From positions 1 to 64,000 of the forward strand of contig CAZBLR010000007.1 of NCBI GenBank assembly GCA_964492895.1: a stretch of 64,000 bases of DNA. The letters run 5' to 3'. The position numbers and the translations under genes are program-made. Under the pieces are notes generated by a model that worked only from the letters and a program-made list of their open reading frames with translations, made no database searches and had not been told where the DNA came from. The DNA is from DATLWN01 sp964492895 (GTDB lineage: Bacteria; Pseudomonadota; Zetaproteobacteria; Mariprofundales; Mariprofundaceae). The first letter of the stretch is position 1, and every line of letters begins with the position of its first letter. Positions 1 through 11,624 of the stretch are shown piece after piece.

Positions 1-51
1 GACCGCGGCCGCGGTGAAATCGGGGGCGGCCTTGCCTACCAGTACACTCAT
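1..51 (-). CDS. Peroxiredoxin (AhpC/TSA family), N-terminal fragment
   Basis: Only the first 17 codons lie in the window; the gene runs off the left edge. The reverse strand reads MSVLVGKAAPDFTAAAV, the characteristic N-terminus of AhpC-type 2-Cys peroxiredoxins (family pattern: hydrophobic start, then G-x-x-A-P-D-F). The catalytic cysteine lies beyond the edge. An AAAGGAG ribosome binding site sits about six bases before the ATG. The family reduces peroxides in the cytoplasm. Too short to give a subfamily. Confidence 0.7.
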   Translation of the reverse strand, partial: MSVLVGKAAPDFTAAAV

Positions 52-76
52 GATTCAGCTCCTTTACGTCTCTATG

Positions 77-110
77 CCGGGTAGATTCCGAGTGTAGACA
101 ACTACCCCGG
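77..110 (-). terminator. Possible hairpin at the end of the CDF gene
   Basis: CCGGGTAG (77-84) can pair with CTACCCCGG (102-110), leaving a 17-base loop and one bulged base. It overlaps the TAG stop of the CDF gene. There is no clear U-tract, so a rho-independent role is weakly supported. Confidence 0.3.
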
Positions 111-1100
111 AGTTGCCACCCTGTTTTGATCATGGTCTTTCCGGTCCGCGATGCCCACGAACTCGATGAAGATGTGGCGGGCGCGCGGCACGGACTTCCT
201 GACCTCGCCCTCCATGCCCCGCCTGAGTTCGTGCAGGTGACGCAACATGCGCACCGCCCCCTCGACCTGGGCCGCGTTCATGCCGGCGAATACCGCCTGT
301 TCGCGCACCTGCACCTCGGCCATCAACAGCGTTTCCTCCGGCGACAGCACGATGCTGTTGACCCGTTCCACATGGGCTATGCGGGCATCCGCGCCCCACA
401 GCGCACGTGCCGTGTCGTCGAGGTGCGGGTCGGACGTGTCGATCAGGAAGCGCTTGTTCAGGCCGGCCAGTAGCAGGGCCAGGCCGCCCATCAGCAGACC
501 GATCAGCATGGCCGCCGCCGCATCGAACAGCTCCGAACCGGTCCACACCGCCAGCGCCATGCCGGCCAGCGCCAGCAGCAGCCCGAACACCGCCACCGTA
601 TCCTCGACCAGGACGGCCAGCGTCGTGGGATCGCGCGTCTCGGCGATGAAGGCGAAGAAGCCGAGGCCCGCCCGTTTGCGCTGGGCGTTGAATTCGTTCA
701 GGGCCACGAGCAGGGAGTAGCCCTCGGCGACAAAGGCCAGGCCGACGATGGCGAAGGCCAGCCAGCTGATGGTCGGTGTGTGCTCGGACTGCAACTGATC
801 GATGGCGTGCATGACCGTATAGACGCAACCGATGAAGAAGATGGTGACGGCGGAGACCAGGTTCCAGAAATAGCGTTCCTGGCCGTAGCCGAAATGATGC
901 TGCGCGTCGGCCTGGCGGACCGAGCGGCGCAGCCCGACGAACAGCAGCGACTGGTTGGCCGTATCGGCCAGGGAGTGCACGGCCTCGGCCAGCAGGGCGC
1001 TGGAGCCGGAAAAGGCGAATCCGACAAATTTCGCCACTGTGACCAGACTGTTGGACGCCACCGCCGTCAACACCGCCCGCGTTGAGCCCTCCGTAGCCAT
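102..1100 (-). CDS. Cation diffusion facilitator family transporter
   Basis: A 332-residue inner-membrane protein of the cation diffusion facilitator (CDF) family, which exports divalent metals such as Zn2+ or Fe2+ by proton exchange. The N-terminal part carries the family signature with a metal-site HSLAD motif (in AEAVHSLADTANQ), followed by several hydrophobic segments and a second conserved acidic helix (VEDTVAVFG). The C-terminal ~80 residues form the soluble domain typical of the family. An ATG seven codons further upstream exists, but GGGGAGGG immediately precedes the ATG at 1100, so that start is preferred. It is divergent from gloB with only 29 bases between the starts. Substrate metal cannot be read from sequence. 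Confidence 0.88.
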   Translation of the reverse strand: MATEGSTRAVLTAVASNSLVTVAKFVGFAFSGSSALLAEAVHSLADTANQSLLFVGLRRSVRQADAQHHFGYGQERYFWNLVSAVTIFFIGCVYTVMHAIDQLQSEHTPTISWLAFAIVGLAFVAEGYSLLVALNEFNAQRKRAGLGFFAFIAETRDPTTLAVLVEDTVAVFGLLLALAGMALAVWTGSELFDAAAAMLIGLLMGGLALLLAGLNKRFLIDTSDPHLDDTARALWGADARIAHVERVNSIVLSPEETLLMAEVQVREQAVFAGMNAAQVEGAVRMLRHLHELRRGMEGEVRKSVPRARHIFIEFVGIADRKDHDQNRVATPG

Positions 1101-1129
1101 ATTCCCTCCCCGACCGGACATGCTAATGT

Positions 1130-1924
1130 ATGCCCATGTGGTCCTACCGTCATGACGGCTTCACCGTGCATCAGCTCCCGGCACTCAACGATAATTATAT
1201 CTACCTGATCGCATCGCAAGACCGACGTGTCGTTGGCGTCGTCGATCCGGCCGAGGCCGTCCCGGTCGCAACGGCCTGCGACGAGCTCGGGCTGACGCCG
1301 ACCCATATCCTGAACACCCACCACCACTGGGATCACACCGGCGCCAACCTGGAGCTGAAGCAGCGTTACGGCTGCCGCATCGTCGGCGCGAGGCACGATG
1401 CGGCGCGCATCCCCGGCATCGATGTCATGGTCGATGAGGATTCCGGCTTCACCCTCGGCGATTTGCCGGTAGCAGTGCTGAACGTGCCCGGCCATACCCT
1501 CGGGCATATCGCCTACGTGCTCGGCGATGCGCTGTTCTGCGGCGACACCCTGTTCGGCGCCGGTTGCGGCCGCCTGTTCGAGGGAAGTCCCGCGCAGATG
1601 TGGGACAGCCTGCAGAAGCTCGCCCGCCTGCCGGCCGCGACGAAGGTCTACTGCGCCCATGAATACACGCTGGGCAATCTGCGCTTCGCGCGCACCGTCG
1701 ACCCCGACAATCAAGACCTGAGCGAACGCATCACCCGGGACACGCGCATGCGCACGGAGGACAAGCCGACCGTCCCCTCGACCGTCGGCGAGGAGCTGGC
1801 CACCAACCCCTTCCTGCGCCCGCTGTCGGCACCGTTCCGTACCGCCTATGCGGCGGCTGCGGGCATCCCCGACGAACCACTGGGCGTGTTCGCGTCCATC
1901 CGCGCGGCGAAGGACAAGGCCTAA
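1130..1924 (+). CDS. gloB: Hydroxyacylglutathione hydrolase (glyoxalase II)
   Basis: 264 residues, the usual length for glyoxalase II, which hydrolyses S-D-lactoylglutathione to D-lactate and glutathione in methylglyoxal detoxification. The metallo-beta-lactamase metal motif THHHWDHTG is near residue 63, with further ligands in VPGHTLGH, FCGDTLF and CAHEYT. The C-terminal HAGH domain (substrate-binding region, NPFLRP) is complete. It starts 29 bases from the divergent CDF gene, so the two promoters must overlap or lie inside the genes. Its 3' end converges on the antiporter gene. Confidence 0.95.
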   Translation: MPMWSYRHDGFTVHQLPALNDNYIYLIASQDRRVVGVVDPAEAVPVATACDELGLTPTHILNTHHHWDHTGANLELKQRYGCRIVGARHDAARIPGIDVMVDEDSGFTLGDLPVAVLNVPGHTLGHIAYVLGDALFCGDTLFGAGCGRLFEGSPAQMWDSLQKLARLPAATKVYCAHEYTLGNLRFARTVDPDNQDLSERITRDTRMRTEDKPTVPSTVGEELATNPFLRPLSAPFRTAYAAAAGIPDEPLGVFASIRAAKDKA

Positions 1925-1938
1925 GGACGCAAGCTGCG

Positions 1939-3111
1939 TTAATCCCGGCGCAGGCGGTCGGAGATGGCCACGGGTGTGGGGTAGCGCATCATGGTCACGT
2001 AGGGCGAGATGATGAACGTCAGGATCGTCGCCAGCTGGATCAGGGTGGCGGCATTGGCGCTGATGCGGTGCATGTCCATGGCCAGGATAGCGATCAGGAT
2101 GGAGAACTCGCTCATCTGACCCAGGCGCACGCCGACCTCGGTGGCGATCGGCCTGGCCTCCCCTTCCCGGCGCATCAGCAAGGCATACAGCAACGGCTTC
2201 AGCGTCAGTGCGATCACGGCCAGCAGCACAGCCGGCAGCCATACCCCGTGCAGCGTCTCGGGATGGAAGCCGGCCCCGACCGAGAAGAAGAAGATGACCA
2301 GGAAGAAATCGCGCAAGATCTTCAGCTGTTCGGCGATGAACTGGGCCACCGGGCTGTTGGCCATGGCCACGCCGGCGACGAAGGCGCCGATCTCCCGCGA
2401 CAGGCCCAGCGCATGGGCCAGCTCCGCCATGCCGAGGCACCAGCCGATGGCCAGCAGGAACATGTATTCCTGGATGGTATCGAAGCGACGCAGCAGGCGG
2501 ATGATCACCTGCCTTTCCAGCACCCAGGCCATCAGCAGCAGGGCTGGAAAGCTGACGAGCGGCCGCACGAAGGCCATCCAGGGCAAGGAACCGTCCACGG
2601 CAGGCGGACGGATCAGCAGCAGTACGAAGATGGCCAGCAGGTCCTGCAGCAGCAGGATGCTGATGATGATCTCGCCGGTGTGCCGGTGATGCAGCACCGT
2701 GGTCGGCAGCAGCTTGATGCCGATGATCGTGCTCGAGAACATCAGGGCGGCCCCGATGACCACGGACTCGAACCAGGCGTAGCCGAACGCATGCGACAGC
2801 AGCATCCCGATGCCGGCCAGCACGGCCGCGCTGACGAGCGTGACGATGGTGGTTTCACGCACCAGACCGACCAGCTTCTGCGGCGGCAGATTCAGCCCGA
2901 GCAGGAACAGCAGGAACAGGATGCCGATGTCCGAGAACTGGCGGATCAGCTGGGCATCACCGACCCAGCCGAGCATGGCCGGACCCAGGGCGATGCCGAG
3001 CACGATGTAGCTGACCAGCATCGCCTGGCGCGCCATCATGGCCAGGGTAGCCACCACCGCCGCACCGAAGAAGATCAGGAACATGATGTACAGGACCGAA
3101 TCCGCATTCAT
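1939..3111 (-). CDS. Cation:proton antiporter (CPA2 family, KefB/NapA-like)
   Basis: About 390 residues made almost entirely of hydrophobic segments (roughly 12), matching the Na+/H+ exchanger domain of the CPA2 family. Conserved pieces include GIALGPAMLGW, FSDIGILFLLFLLGLNL, ALMFSSTIIGIKLL and the SREIGAFVAGVAMA segment. It ends after the membrane domain with no TrkA-N/RCK domain, so it is not a full Kef potassium efflux protein. Start choice: ATG at 3111 gives a normal MNADSVLYIMF start with GGAGG 12 bases upstream; an ATG at 3123 lies directly on that GGAGG and a GTG at 3150 is also in frame. Ion specificity is unknown. Confidence 0.85.
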   Translation of the reverse strand: MNADSVLYIMFLIFFGAAVVATLAMMARQAMLVSYIVLGIALGPAMLGWVGDAQLIRQFSDIGILFLLFLLGLNLPPQKLVGLVRETTIVTLVSAAVLAGIGMLLSHAFGYAWFESVVIGAALMFSSTIIGIKLLPTTVLHHRHTGEIIISILLLQDLLAIFVLLLIRPPAVDGSLPWMAFVRPLVSFPALLLMAWVLERQVIIRLLRRFDTIQEYMFLLAIGWCLGMAELAHALGLSREIGAFVAGVAMANSPVAQFIAEQLKILRDFFLVIFFFSVGAGFHPETLHGVWLPAVLLAVIALTLKPLLYALLMRREGEARPIATEVGVRLGQMSEFSILIAILAMDMHRISANAATLIQLATILTFIISPYVTMMRYPTPVAISDRLRRD

Positions 3112-3205
3112 GAGGTGACGCATCCTCCGATTCGGTTCATATCGCGGCACCGGACGAGGCCGCTAACCTCACTGTAGCACAGGCAAGCGTCCGGGCAGCG
3201 TTGCG

Positions 3206-4042
3206 TCAGCCGTGCTGCTGGTAGGCCGGGCATGCGGTCTGGGTCACGTCGGGCGGCCAAACGTCATCGATCCGGGCGACGGACAGTGCCCCGCCCCAGA
3301 CGCAACCGGTGTCGAGCCCCAGCACGTGCGGCTGGTCGGCGACCAGGCCCATGGCCGCCCAGTGTCCGTAGACGATGCGCCGCTGTCGCCGCCACGGCGC
3401 ATCGGCAAAGCCGAACCATGGCTGCTGCCCTGGCCCCTGCGCCGGCCCGGCCCGGTTTCCCCAGTCGAACAGCCCGTCGGCGGTGCAATAGCGGGTACGG
3501 GTCAGCACGGCCACCGTGAACAGATCGGCATCCAGGCCTTCGGAAACCTCCGGCTGACGGGGCGGATAGGCATCGTGGTGCAGCTGCAGGCAGAAATCGG
3601 CCCAGTCATCGCGTTGCAGGCGTGCCTGGACGCGCCCGGCGCGTTGCATCGCCGTATCCATATCCCATGCCGGGTGCAGCCCCGCGTGCACCAACGCACT
3701 GCCCAGGGCCTCGTCGTCATGGATCAGGGGGCGCCGGCGCAGCCAGTCCAACAGCTCGGCGGCATCCGGGGCATCCAGGATGTCCTGGATGGTGTCCCGC
3801 CGATACAGGGCTCCCCCGGCGGCCAGGGTCAGCAGATGCAGGTCGTGGTTGCCGAGTACCGATGTGCAGCTGTCGCCAAGGCCATGCATGAAGCGCAGCA
3901 CGGCCAGCGAATCCGGGCCCCGGTTGACCAGGTCGCCGGTGCACCACAGCCGGTCGGCGACCGGATCGAACGTGATCGTGTCCAACAGCCTTCTGAGGGG
4001 GTCGAAACAGCCCTGGATATCGCCCACCGCATAGACAGCCAT
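3206..4042 (-). CDS. apaH: Symmetrical bis(5'-nucleosyl)-tetraphosphatase
   Basis: 278 residues. ApaH cleaves diadenosine tetraphosphate to two ADP, and has been linked to removal of Np4N RNA caps. The calcineurin-like phosphoesterase motifs are present in order: GDIQGC near residue 8, GDLVNRGPDS near 37 and GNHD near 67, plus a late GLDTGCVWGG. The start MAVYAVGDIQGC is the normal ApaH N-terminus. It begins ten bases after the alaS stop, so it is the last gene of the recA-recX-alaS run. Confidence 0.95.
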   Translation of the reverse strand: MAVYAVGDIQGCFDPLRRLLDTITFDPVADRLWCTGDLVNRGPDSLAVLRFMHGLGDSCTSVLGNHDLHLLTLAAGGALYRRDTIQDILDAPDAAELLDWLRRRPLIHDDEALGSALVHAGLHPAWDMDTAMQRAGRVQARLQRDDWADFCLQLHHDAYPPRQPEVSEGLDADLFTVAVLTRTRYCTADGLFDWGNRAGPAQGPGQQPWFGFADAPWRRQRRIVYGHWAAMGLVADQPHVLGLDTGCVWGGALSVARIDDVWPPDVTQTACPAYQQHG

Positions 4043-4052
4043 GGCGCGGCGT

Positions 4053-6674
<2,622 letters not shown>

Positions 6675-7148
6675 CTAGTCCTCCACATTCCGGCGTTGCA
6701 ACGCGCGCAGGATCGTAGCGGAATCATACCCCTTTTGCCTCAAAAAACGCGCCTCGCGCTGCCAGCGTCTGGGCTCGGAGAAACGCAGTCCCCCGGGATC
6801 GCGCCTGGCCAGCCAGGCCGCACATGCCGCATCGGCATCGAAATCCTGCATGGCGTCGTCGGCCGCCTGCACCAGCACCTGTTCGTCCACGCCGCGCATC
6901 CTGGCCTTCTGCATCGCCAGCCACGGCGTCTCTCCGCGGCGCAGGCGCGAACGCAGGAAGGCCTCGGCGAAGCGCGATTCACTCAATAATCCATGTTCGA
7001 CAAGACGATGAACGGACGAATCTATCTCACTGGAAGGAAAGCCTTTTTCGGCGAGCTTCATCCTGAGCTCCGTTTCACAGTATTCCCGCCTGGCCAGCCA
7101 GCGCAGCGCCGTGCTGTAGGCGTTCGGCCGTGGCCGGTGGGCCGCCAC
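6675..7148 (-). CDS. recX: Regulatory protein RecX
   Basis: 157 residues made of three-helix repeats, as in RecX, which caps RecA filaments and inhibits strand exchange. Typical segments are ALRWLARREYCETELR, LVEHGLLSESRFAEAFL and the C-terminal RFLRQKGYDSATILRAL. The start is GTG at 7148, two bases after the recA stop, so translation is probably coupled to recA. Its own stop codon abuts the alaS start. Confidence 0.92.
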   Translation of the reverse strand: MAAHRPRPNAYSTALRWLARREYCETELRMKLAEKGFPSSEIDSSVHRLVEHGLLSESRFAEAFLRSRLRRGETPWLAMQKARMRGVDEQVLVQAADDAMQDFDADAACAAWLARRDPGGLRFSEPRRWQREARFLRQKGYDSATILRALQRRNVED

Positions 7149-7150
7149 GC

Positions 7151-8164
<1,014 letters not shown>

Positions 8165-8166
8165 GT

Positions 8167-8745
8167 CTATTCCCCCAATGGAAACGCTTCCAGGATTCGG
8201 TACTGTGCCCCTTCAGGACGGAGTATGGACTGCATCAGGAGCAACGTCCCGACCGTCCATGACATGAATGGCACCTCCGGCATGGCCTGCATGGCCTCGA
8301 CCCCGATCGGCAACGCCGATTGCGAGGCCCGGGCCAGCGTCACGTGCCCACGGAAAGGCTCATCCCTGGCAGAGCGTTTGCGAACCGTAGCACGACCGGC
8401 AAGGCGGCAACAACGGGCAAGCCGGATCAGCGATCCCTCTGATCCCGGCTCGTCCTCGATGCCGGCCCACAGCACACGCGGTCGCATCGGGTTGGGAAAC
8501 GCCCCGAAGCCCCGGGTCCGGAGCGTCAGCGGCGCGTGGCTACGGGCGCATTCGCCCAGGGCCTCGGCGAGATCATCCGTTTCACGCCCGTCGACGTCGC
8601 CGTAGAAGGCCAGGGTCAGATGCCAGTTGCGCGGCGGCACATCGCGCCATTCGGCCGGAGAAAAACCGGCATTAGCCGCCTCCCACCAGGCATGCAGCTC
8701 CTCGCGGACCTCGTCCGGGATGGCCAGGGAGGCGAACAGGCGCAC
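8167..8745 (-). CDS. thpR: RNA 2',3'-cyclic phosphodiesterase (ThpR/LigT)
   Basis: 192 residues of the 2H phosphoesterase family. The two catalytic HxTx motifs are HLTL near residue 42 and HVTL near residue 134, spaced as expected. The family opens 2',3'-cyclic phosphates on RNA and in vitro forms 2'-5' linkages between tRNA halves. It sits between rlmE and recA with gaps of three and two bases, so it is part of the same transcript. Confidence 0.9.
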   Translation of the reverse strand: MRLFASLAIPDEVREELHAWWEAANAGFSPAEWRDVPPRNWHLTLAFYGDVDGRETDDLAEALGECARSHAPLTLRTRGFGAFPNPMRPRVLWAGIEDEPGSEGSLIRLARCCRLAGRATVRKRSARDEPFRGHVTLARASQSALPIGVEAMQAMPEVPFMSWTVGTLLLMQSILRPEGAQYRILEAFPLGE

Positions 8746-8748
8746 GGA

Positions 8749-9372
8749 TCAGCGCCGGAATTCCATGGCCAGCAGGAACATCTCGGACGAGTCCTTACGA
8801 CTGGCCTGCGGCTTGATGGCCTTGACCGTCCTGAACCATCCCGTCAGCTCGCGGCGGAAGGCATCATAGCCGCTGCCCATGAAGGTCTTGAGCAGCAGAT
8901 GCCCCCCCTCCTTCAGGTGATTGACGGCGAAATCCAGGGTCATGTCGTTCAGGTGCATCATCCTGGCCTGGTCCACGACCTTGTTGCCGCTCATCTCCGG
9001 CGCCATGTCGGACAGCACCAGCGACAACGGACGCCCGGCCAGCGCCGTCTCGATCGCCGCCAGACCCTCGGGGGTGTCGAAGTCGCCCTGAAGCAGCGTG
9101 GCGCCGGGCACCGGGGTCACCGGCAGCAGGTCGATGCCGACGAGCAGGCCCGCGTCGCCGAGGCGCGCGGCCATCTCGGATGCCCACGAGCCGGGGGCGC
9201 AGCCGAGATCGACCACGGCCGCATCCGGGCGCAGACGCAGCTGATGCTTGTCGAGGATCTCGGTCAGCTTGAAGGCCGCGCGCGAACGCTTGCCTTCCCG
9301 CTGCGCGCGCTTGACGAAGCCGTCGTTGACGTGGCGCTGGTACCATTGGGTACTGCGATGCTTCGTGCCCAT
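8749..9372 (-). CDS. rlmE: 23S rRNA (uridine-2552-2'-O)-methyltransferase
   Basis: 207 residues, the size of RlmE/FtsJ, which methylates U2552 in the A-loop of 23S rRNA. The S-adenosylmethionine motif VVDLGCAPGSW is near residue 54, the catalytic Asp is in LSDMAPEMSGN, and the late lysine in LLLKTFMG completes the K-D-K-E type site. The N-terminus with KRSRAAFKL is the usual RNA-binding start. It is one base away from the ABC permease gene. Confidence 0.95.
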   Translation of the reverse strand: MGTKHRSTQWYQRHVNDGFVKRAQREGKRSRAAFKLTEILDKHQLRLRPDAAVVDLGCAPGSWASEMAARLGDAGLLVGIDLLPVTPVPGATLLQGDFDTPEGLAAIETALAGRPLSLVLSDMAPEMSGNKVVDQARMMHLNDMTLDFAVNHLKEGGHLLLKTFMGSGYDAFRRELTGWFRTVKAIKPQASRKDSSEMFLLAMEFRR

Positions 9373-9373
9373 G

Positions 9374-10144
9374 CTATTCCTTCAGGCGCCAGCCCGTGCG
9401 CCAGACCTGCCAGCACAACAGGGCGCAGCCCAGGCTGGTCAGGCCGACCACCCAGACGGTGTGCCAGGGATCGGTGTCGCCGACGCCCAGGAAACCGAAG
9501 CGGAAGCCGTCGATCAGGTAGAAGAACGGATTGGCCTCGTTCAGATGGCGCCAGAACGCCGGCAGCTGCCCGGAGGTGTAGAACACGCCGGACAGGAAGG
9601 TCAGCGGCAGGATCACGAAGTTGCTGATCAGGGCGATGTCGTCGAACTTGCGGGACCAGATGCCGCCGATCAGGCCGAGCGAGCCCATGATGACGCTGCC
9701 GCACAGCCCGTAATAGAGGACCAGCAGCGGATGGAAGGCCGGGAAATGCACGAACGGCAGCAGCACCCCGAGAAACACCGTGGCCACGACCAGCGAGCGC
9801 ATCACGGCCGCCGCCAGGAAGGCGGCGACGACCTCGGCGGCGGACAACGGCGCCATCAACAGGTAGATATGCACGTTCATGACCTTGCTGGTGACGATGG
9901 AGCTGGAGGTGTTGGCGAAGGCGTTCTGCAGCATCGACATCATGGCCAGTCCGGGCACCAGGAAGGTGAAATACTCGATGCCCAGGCCCGGCACATGGCG
10001 GTCGCCCATGGCGTAGCGGAACACCACCAGATACAGCAGCGCCGTCAGCGCCGGCGCCACGATGGTCTGCATCTTGACCTTCAAAAAGCGCCGGACCTCG
10101 CGCATGAACAGCGTGCGCGCACCGTAGATGTTGGCCTGGCTCAC
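9374..10144 (-). CDS. ABC-2 type transporter permease (YadH-like)
   Basis: 256 residues with six predicted membrane segments and the ABC-2 permease pattern (FLVPGLAMMSMLQNAFAN, then FLSGVFYTSGQLPAFWRHLNEANPF). The length equals that of E. coli YadH. It would form a homodimer with the ATPase encoded just upstream; the ATG overlaps that gene's stop by four bases. The exported substrate is unknown for the family. Confidence 0.88.
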   Translation of the reverse strand: MSQANIYGARTLFMREVRRFLKVKMQTIVAPALTALLYLVVFRYAMGDRHVPGLGIEYFTFLVPGLAMMSMLQNAFANTSSSIVTSKVMNVHIYLLMAPLSAAEVVAAFLAAAVMRSLVVATVFLGVLLPFVHFPAFHPLLVLYYGLCGSVIMGSLGLIGGIWSRKFDDIALISNFVILPLTFLSGVFYTSGQLPAFWRHLNEANPFFYLIDGFRFGFLGVGDTDPWHTVWVVGLTSLGCALLCWQVWRTGWRLKE

Positions 10145-11079
10145 GCCCTGTCCTCCCGGGTCAGACGCAGGAACACATCCTCCAGGTCCTCCTGGCGCAC
10201 ATTGGCGTCGAGCGGCGCCCCCAGCCGCTCCACGGCCGCCGAGTATGCGGCATGGAAGGTCGTATTCGTGGCGTCCACGTGCTGCAGGGTAAGGCAGATG
10301 CCGTCATCCACCAGGCGTGGATGGAAGGATTCGAGCGACGCCAGGTCGTCGGCATCGGGTCGGTGTTCCGGGGCGTAGCGCAGCCACAGGTAGGAGCCGG
10401 CCACCTCGTGCATCAGTGCACGCATCGGCCGGTCGGCGATGACCCTGCCGTGATGGATGATGGCCACCCGGTCGCACAGCTCTTCCGCCTCCTCGAGGTA
10501 ATGGGTGGTCAACAGGATGGTCGTGCCCTGGCTGTTCAGTTCGCGCATGAACGCCCACAGTCGCTGGCGCAGCTCGACATCGACGCCGGCCGTCGGTTCG
10601 TCCAGCACCACCAGCTGCGGCCGGTGCACCAGGGCCTGGGCCACCAGCAGCCGGCGACGCATGCCGCCGGACAGCTGGCGCGTGTTCTTGCCGGCATGCT
10701 CGGTCAGTTCCAGGCGCAACAGCAATTCGTCAATCCATGCGTCATCCGGGCGTTTGCCGTACATGCCGCTGGTCAGGCGCAACACCTCGCGGGGCGTGAA
10801 GAACGGATCGAAGGCCGCCTCCTGGGGCACGATCCCCATGCGGCGCTTGCACCACGAACGTTCGGCGAATACGTCATGCCCCAGGAGTTGAGCCCGGCCG
10901 GCGCTCGGCCGCACGATATCGGCCAGGATGTTGATCAGTGTGCTCTTGCCGGCACCGTTGGGGCCCAGCAGGGCATAGAAGCTTCCCGCCGGCACCGCCA
11001 GGTCCACGCCATGCAGTGCCGTCTTTCCGTTGTCATAGACCTTGGCCAGGCCCTCGACCTGCAGCGCAAGGTTCGTCAT
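10141..11079 (-). CDS. ABC transporter ATP-binding protein (YadG-like)
   Basis: 312 residues. All ABC motifs are visible: Walker A LGPNGAGKST near residue 39, signature LSGGMRRR near 137, Walker B LVVLDEPTAGVD near 156 and the switch histidine in TTHYLEEAEELCDR. Length and pairing with the ABC-2 permease match E. coli YadG-YadH. The substrate is unknown. It follows erpA by 54 bases in the same direction. Confidence 0.9.
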   Translation of the reverse strand: MTNLALQVEGLAKVYDNGKTALHGVDLAVPAGSFYALLGPNGAGKSTLINILADIVRPSAGRAQLLGHDVFAERSWCKRRMGIVPQEAAFDPFFTPREVLRLTSGMYGKRPDDAWIDELLLRLELTEHAGKNTRQLSGGMRRRLLVAQALVHRPQLVVLDEPTAGVDVELRQRLWAFMRELNSQGTTILLTTHYLEEAEELCDRVAIIHHGRVIADRPMRALMHEVAGSYLWLRYAPEHRPDADDLASLESFHPRLVDDGICLTLQHVDATNTTFHAAYSAAVERLGAPLDANVRQEDLEDVFLRLTREDRA

Positions 11080-11133
11080 GGCAGATCAGCGGGAGGCCGT
11101 CGGGGAACGCGTCTCGGGGAAAACCGGCATCGA

Positions 11134-11496
11134 TCAGTAGCCGGCGTTGGCGCAACCGCCGCCCGAATCGGACGGGGTGAAGGACTTGCCGCAGCCGCAG
11201 GTCGACGCCGCATTGGGATTGCGGATCACGAACGAGGCGCCCTGGATGCTTTCCTGGTAATCGACCTCCGCGCCCTTCAGCAGGTCCAGGCTCATCGGAT
11301 CGACCAGCAGCTTGACGGCGCGGCTCTCGATCACCTGATCGTTCTCGCCCACCGCATCATCGAAGGTAAAGCCGTACTGGAAGCCCGAGCATCCACCGCC
11401 GGACACGAAGATCCGCAGATGCAGGCCGCTGTTGTCCTCGTTGGCAAGCAGGGCTTGGATCTTATTGGCTGCAGACTCGGTCAGGCTCAGCGACAT
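11134..11496 (-). CDS. erpA: Iron-sulfur cluster insertion protein ErpA
   Basis: 120 residues of the A-type carrier family that delivers Fe-S clusters to apoproteins. The three cluster cysteines are present in CSGFQYGFTFDD and the C-terminal CGCG, and VDPMSLDLLKGAEVDY matches ErpA rather than IscA or SufA. ATG at 11496 is preceded by AGAGG at normal spacing; a GTG two codons further up is less likely. The gene has a convincing promoter of its own and is divergent from apbE. Confidence 0.93.
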   Translation of the reverse strand: MSLSLTESAANKIQALLANEDNSGLHLRIFVSGGGCSGFQYGFTFDDAVGENDQVIESRAVKLLVDPMSLDLLKGAEVDYQESIQGASFVIRNPNAASTCGCGKSFTPSDSGGGCANAGY

Positions 11497-11525
11497 GCGC
11501 ACCTCTCATCGTGATATGCGAATGT

Positions 11526-11554
11526 ATTATCTGCATTTATCCGAAGCGGTGCAA
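11526..11554 (-). promoter_or_regulatory. Sigma70-type promoter for erpA
   Basis: On the minus strand TTGCAC (11549-11554) is followed after exactly 17 bases by GATAAT (11526-11531). The predicted start lies about 20-25 bases before the erpA ATG. This is among the best promoter matches in the window. Confidence 0.65.
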
Positions 11555-11571
11555 CCCCATGCATGCTGGGG
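11555..11571. promoter_or_regulatory. Palindrome adjoining the erpA -35 element
   Basis: CCCCATGCATGCTGGGG: arms CCCCA and TGGGG enclose an inner GCATGC palindrome. It directly abuts the -35 hexamer of the erpA promoter, a position suitable for an activator or for an operator of the divergent apbE gene. Fe-S genes are often under IscR control, but I cannot match this confidently to an IscR site. Confidence 0.35.
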
Positions 11572-11624
11572 CTTGCCGCAAAGCTTTCGCTTGTCAGGGA
11601 AAGCCCGGCGGCCACAATGGCCCG

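Noticed and set aside
1067..2440. 457-codon minus-strand frame across gloB and the antiporter
   Set aside because: Spans two convergent genes that are both clearly real in other frames; low-complexity Gly/Arg/Asp composition.
8165..8320. Possible LexA box before recA (CTGT at about 8204)
   Set aside because: The second half-site is missing (AGGA instead of ACAG), so no SOS box is claimed.
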